Source: Sulfuriferula multivorans (GTDB taxonomy: Bacteria; Pseudomonadota; Gammaproteobacteria; Burkholderiales; Sulfuriferulaceae). From it: a stretch of DNA of 47,068 bases. This document shows positions 44,680-47,068 of this stretch, piece after piece (within the stretch, counting starts at the first letter, position 1; every line of letters begins with the position of its first letter). The translations under genes were made by a program, and so were the position numbers. The notes under the pieces were generated by a model. It was not told the DNA's origin. It made no database searches and saw nothing but the letters and a program-made list of their open reading frames with translations. The stretch spans positions 2,501 through 49,568 of the forward strand of contig NZ_BGOW01000050.1 in NCBI RefSeq assembly GCF_003851125.1, in the 5' to 3' direction.

Positions 44680-45620
44680 TGGAAATCGCTTTCGCACCTG
44701 TAGATAACGCACGACTGGCCAATTTGTGTGGGGTTTTGGAAGAAAATTTGCGTCAGATCGAAACCGGGCTGGATGTCGTCATCACGCGCCGCGGCGAACA
44801 CTTCCGCATTACCGGAAAAACAGCCAAGACCCGGCTTGCCGCTCAACTGATGGAAGCGTTTTATCTCAAGGCACGCGACCCGATCAGCGTGGATGATATC
44901 CAGCTGGCATTGGTCGAAGCTACACACCATAACGCATCCAGCCTTGCCCCGGATAGCGTACCGTTACTCATGACGCGCCGTGCCGATCTGCGCGGCCGCA
45001 CCCCGCGCCAGACAGAGTATCTTGCCCAGATTCAGGCGCATGACATCACTTTTGGCGTCGGTCCTGCCGGAACCGGCAAGACTTATCTCGCCGTAGCCAG
45101 TGCTGTGGATGCGCTGGAGCGCGATACCGTCAAACGCATCGTCCTGACCCGACCGGCGGTAGAGGCGGGTGAGCGGCTTGGATTCCTGCCCGGTGACCTG
45201 GCACAGAAGATAGACCCGTACCTGCGTCCGTTGTACGATGCTCTGTACGATCTGCTTGGCTATGACAAAGTGGGTAAGTTGTTCGAGCGCAACACGATTG
45301 AAATTGCACCGCTGGCTTATATGCGTGGGCGCACCTTGAACCAGGCCTTTATCATTCTGGACGAAGCGCAAAACACCACGCCTGAACAAATGAAAATGTT
45401 TCTTACCCGTATTGGTTTTGGCTCCAAAGCCGTCATCACTGGCGATGTCACGCAGGTCGATCTGGCACGCCACCAGAAAAGCGGCCTGGTTGACGCCAGC
45501 GAAGTGCTGCAGAATATACGCGGTATTGCTTTCACCCAATTTCTATCGGAAGACGTTGTGCGCCACCCGCTGGTCGCACGGATCGTCGATGCTTATGAAA
45601 AGCGCGACCAAACCCGCTGA
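44679..45620 (+). CDS. ybeZ: PhoH-like ATPase YbeZ
   Basis: 313 residues. The PhoH-type P-loop is FGVGPAGTGKTYLAVAS (about 126-142); VLTRPAVEAGERLGFLPGD and FIILDEAQNTTPEQM with the Walker B DE follow. An N-terminal region resembles a KH-like domain (about 25-70). YbeZ works with the endoribonuclease YbeY in rRNA processing and quality control in other bacteria. It is tightly packed: it shares one base with miaB, and its end overlaps ybeY by 26 bases. Confidence 0.95.
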   Translation: MEIAFAPVDNARLANLCGVLEENLRQIETGLDVVITRRGEHFRITGKTAKTRLAAQLMEAFYLKARDPISVDDIQLALVEATHHNASSLAPDSVPLLMTRRADLRGRTPRQTEYLAQIQAHDITFGVGPAGTGKTYLAVASAVDALERDTVKRIVLTRPAVEAGERLGFLPGDLAQKIDPYLRPLYDALYDLLGYDKVGKLFERNTIEIAPLAYMRGRTLNQAFIILDEAQNTTPEQMKMFLTRIGFGSKAVITGDVTQVDLARHQKSGLVDASEVLQNIRGIAFTQFLSEDVVRHPLVARIVDAYEKRDQTR

Positions 45621-46092
45621 ACCCTCACCCCGAAGTAGGCCGGCGCGGCCACGTCTTACGCTGTCCGTGCAACGCGCTGTCCGTGCAACCGATGCGCCCA
45701 GCCGTGCCCAGATCATGCAATTTGCGCGAGCCGCGCTCGAACGCGATGCCGAACTCACCATCCGTCTGGTTAATGAGCAGGAAGGCCGTGCACTCAACCA
45801 TGACTATCGTGGCCGCGATTATGCCACCAACGTTTTATCCTTCGTGTATGCCTCAACCCCGGTGATCAGTGGCGATCTGGTTCTGTGCGCCCCGGTAGTG
45901 AGCCGTGAGGCGCAGCAACAAGGCAAACCCATTATCGCCCACTACGCGCACCTGATCGTCCACGGCGTACTCCACCTGCATGGCATGGATCATCAAAATG
46001 ATGCCGATGCGCAAGCCATGGAGGCACGCGAGACCGAAATTATCACTGGGCTGGGCTTTGCCAATCCTTATTTAGAAATGGAGCAGATTTAA
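45595..46092 (+). CDS. ybeY: Endoribonuclease YbeY
   Basis: 165 residues from ATG 45595; ATG 45589 is an alternative, and the start is uncertain because no ribosome site stands out. The zinc-binding signature HGVLHLHGMDH is intact, preceded by HYAHLIV. The substrate-region motif RALNHDYRGRDYATNVLSF is normal. YbeY takes part in 16S rRNA maturation and ribosome quality control. A longer-than-usual N-terminal extension, rich in Arg, Pro and Ser, precedes the domain if 45595 is the start. It lies 1 base before corC. Confidence 0.93.
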   Translation: MKSATKPAEPSPRSRPARPRLTLSVQRAVRATDAPSRAQIMQFARAALERDAELTIRLVNEQEGRALNHDYRGRDYATNVLSFVYASTPVISGDLVLCAPVVSREAQQQGKPIIAHYAHLIVHGVLHLHGMDHQNDADAQAMEARETEIITGLGFANPYLEMEQI

Positions 46093-46093
46093 C

Positions 46094-46921
46094 ATGGAAG
46101 AACCCGCCAAATCCAGTTGGCTAGAGCGCCTTGGCGCATTTCTCTCGCGCGAGCCGGAAAGCCGCGGCGAGCTGGTGGAGATGCTGCATAGCGCCTATCA
46201 GCACAACCTGTTTGATGCTGATGCCTTGTCCATGATCGAGGGTGTGCTTCAGGTTTCAGAAATCCAGGTGCGCGACATCATGATCCCGCGTGCACAGATG
46301 GATATGGTGGATATTAACGATACGCCTGAACTGTTCATTCCCTATGTGATCGAAACCGCGCACTCGCGCTTTCCGGTCATCGATAAAAACAAGGATGACG
46401 TCATCGGCATTCTGCTCGCCAAGGATTTGTTGCGCTATAACGCAGGTGAGGAATTCAACGTGCGCGAAATGCTGCGCCCGGCCGTGTTCATCCCGGAATC
46501 CAAGCGCCTTAACGTCCTGCTCAAGGAATTCCGCGCCAGCCGCAACCATATCGCCATTGTCGTGGATGAATACGGCGGCGTCGCTGGGCTCGTCACTATT
46601 GAAGACGTGCTCGAACAAATCGTCGGCGACATCGAGGATGAATACGATTTCGACGAAACCGAAGACAATGTCATCCGTGACAAGGCCGGGCGCTACCGGG
46701 TCAAGGCGGTGACCGAAGTCGCCGATTTCAACACCGTGCTAGGCACCCAGTTTTCCGACGAGGAATTCGATACCGTCGGCGGTCTGGTGGTGAGCCAGTT
46801 CGGCCACCTGCCCAAGCGCGGTGAGGAAATCGAATTCGACGGCCTCAAGTTTCATGTATTGCGCGCAGACAGCAGACGGCTGCATACGCTGCTGGTGGAA
46901 AAAACAGCTGGCGTCACTTAA
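46094..46921 (+). CDS. corC: CorC/YbeX-type CBS-domain protein
   Basis: 275 residues. Two CBS domains (about 60-185) hold IMIPRAQMDMVDINDTPE and VVDEYGGVAGLVTIEDVLEQIVGDIEDEY (as VVDEYGGVAGLVTIEDVLEQ). A C-terminal CorC_HlyC domain (about 195-270) starts YRVKAVTEVADFNTVLG and includes EEFDTVGGLVV. No membrane domain is fused to it, matching the short YbeX type. It is linked to Mg/Co efflux or ribosome homeostasis. In many relatives lnt follows here; in this window a cytochrome c gene converges instead. Confidence 0.94.
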   Translation: MEEPAKSSWLERLGAFLSREPESRGELVEMLHSAYQHNLFDADALSMIEGVLQVSEIQVRDIMIPRAQMDMVDINDTPELFIPYVIETAHSRFPVIDKNKDDVIGILLAKDLLRYNAGEEFNVREMLRPAVFIPESKRLNVLLKEFRASRNHIAIVVDEYGGVAGLVTIEDVLEQIVGDIEDEYDFDETEDNVIRDKAGRYRVKAVTEVADFNTVLGTQFSDEEFDTVGGLVVSQFGHLPKRGEEIEFDGLKFHVLRADSRRLHTLLVEKTAGVT

Positions 46922-46937
46922 GCCGCCAAAGAGAGGC

Positions 46938-47068
46938 CTATTTCTTCGTAGTCAGGGTAGACACATACGCGGCTACAGCCTGCATCTCCTCCGGCTTGAG
47001 GTCGTGGGCAACCACCTTCATGGCCGCTCCATTGGGACGTTCCTCAGCGGATCTCTGGAACACATTCA
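46938..47068 (-). CDS. c-type cytochrome, C-terminal part, cut by the window edge
   Basis: On the - strand the open frame runs from the window edge to TAG at 46938-46940, giving 42 residues and part of another codon. It ends AVAAYVSTLTTKK; before this is NGAAMKVVAHDLKPEEMQ. This matches the C-terminal part of a class I cytochrome c (c4 or similar), with a likely axial Met in AAMKVV and the terminal helix. The CxxCH heme motif would lie beyond the window. The gene converges with corC, with 16 bases between stops and no obvious hairpin. Confidence 0.75.
   Translation of the reverse strand, partial: NVFQRSAEERPNGAAMKVVAHDLKPEEMQAVAAYVSTLTTKK

Overview
The window looks like chromosomal DNA of an autotrophic betaproteobacterium, probably a sulfur- or iron-oxidiser of the Nitrosomonadales (Thiobacillus/Sulfuricella/Gallionella-like). 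This rests on protein families and gene order, not on a database search. The clues are a Rubisco activase pair (cbbQ-cbbO), a Calvin-cycle/glycolysis block tkt-gap-pgk-pyk-fba, a BtuM-type B12 transporter, 6S RNA between zapA and the 5-formyl-THF cyclo-ligase gene, and a miaB-ybeZ-ybeY-corC run. I see no phage, transposase or CRISPR array.

Layout. 1-5821: end of cbbQ, cbbO, a SulP anion transporter with an extra coiled-coil-like insert, and a class II aldolase-like protein that has lost most of its zinc site; all are on the + strand and tightly packed. 5881-7876: a frameshifted PsiE-like gene, purE, purK. 7904-17393 (- strand): two DUF3108 proteins, purN, an ABC-F ATPase, a GGDEF-EAL receptor coupled to a PhnD-like binding protein, argA, rsmE. 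17462-18810: a thioredoxin-fold protein and an inositol-monophosphatase-family enzyme. 18811-19160: a structured 350-base non-coding stretch. 19161-26189: tkt, gap, pgk, pyk, fba, closed by a strong bidirectional terminator. 26249-29254 (-): yggX, an unknown gene, gluQ, a glycosyltransferase. 29417-32309 (-): promoter, cobalamin riboswitch, TonB-dependent receptor, btuM. 32330-33186 (-): two unknown genes. 33224-34595 (+): zapB-like gene, zapA, 6S RNA, fau. 34546-39296 (-): a complete livKHMGF branched-chain amino-acid-type ABC transporter with its promoter. 39341-42343 (-): small cytochrome c, orphan ParA ATPase, ilvD. 42405-46921 (+): lgt, tRNA-Met, miaB, ybeZ, ybeY, corC. The right edge cuts a cytochrome c gene on the - strand.

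How the genes fit together. CbbQ and CbbO reactivate inhibited Rubisco. The SulP gene overlaps cbbO by four bases, so the transporter is plausibly a bicarbonate or other anion importer serving the same pathway. The 19-26 kb block supplies regeneration and lower-glycolysis enzymes, and the fba there is a normal zinc aldolase. The aldolase-like protein beside cbbQO is therefore a divergent paralogue, probably with a different role. The riboswitch-receptor-BtuM unit is a B12 uptake route across both membranes.

The best candidates for something undescribed are the cbbO-SulP-pseudoaldolase module, the structured leader upstream of tkt with hairpins at later gene junctions, and the two unknown genes upstream of the B12 unit.
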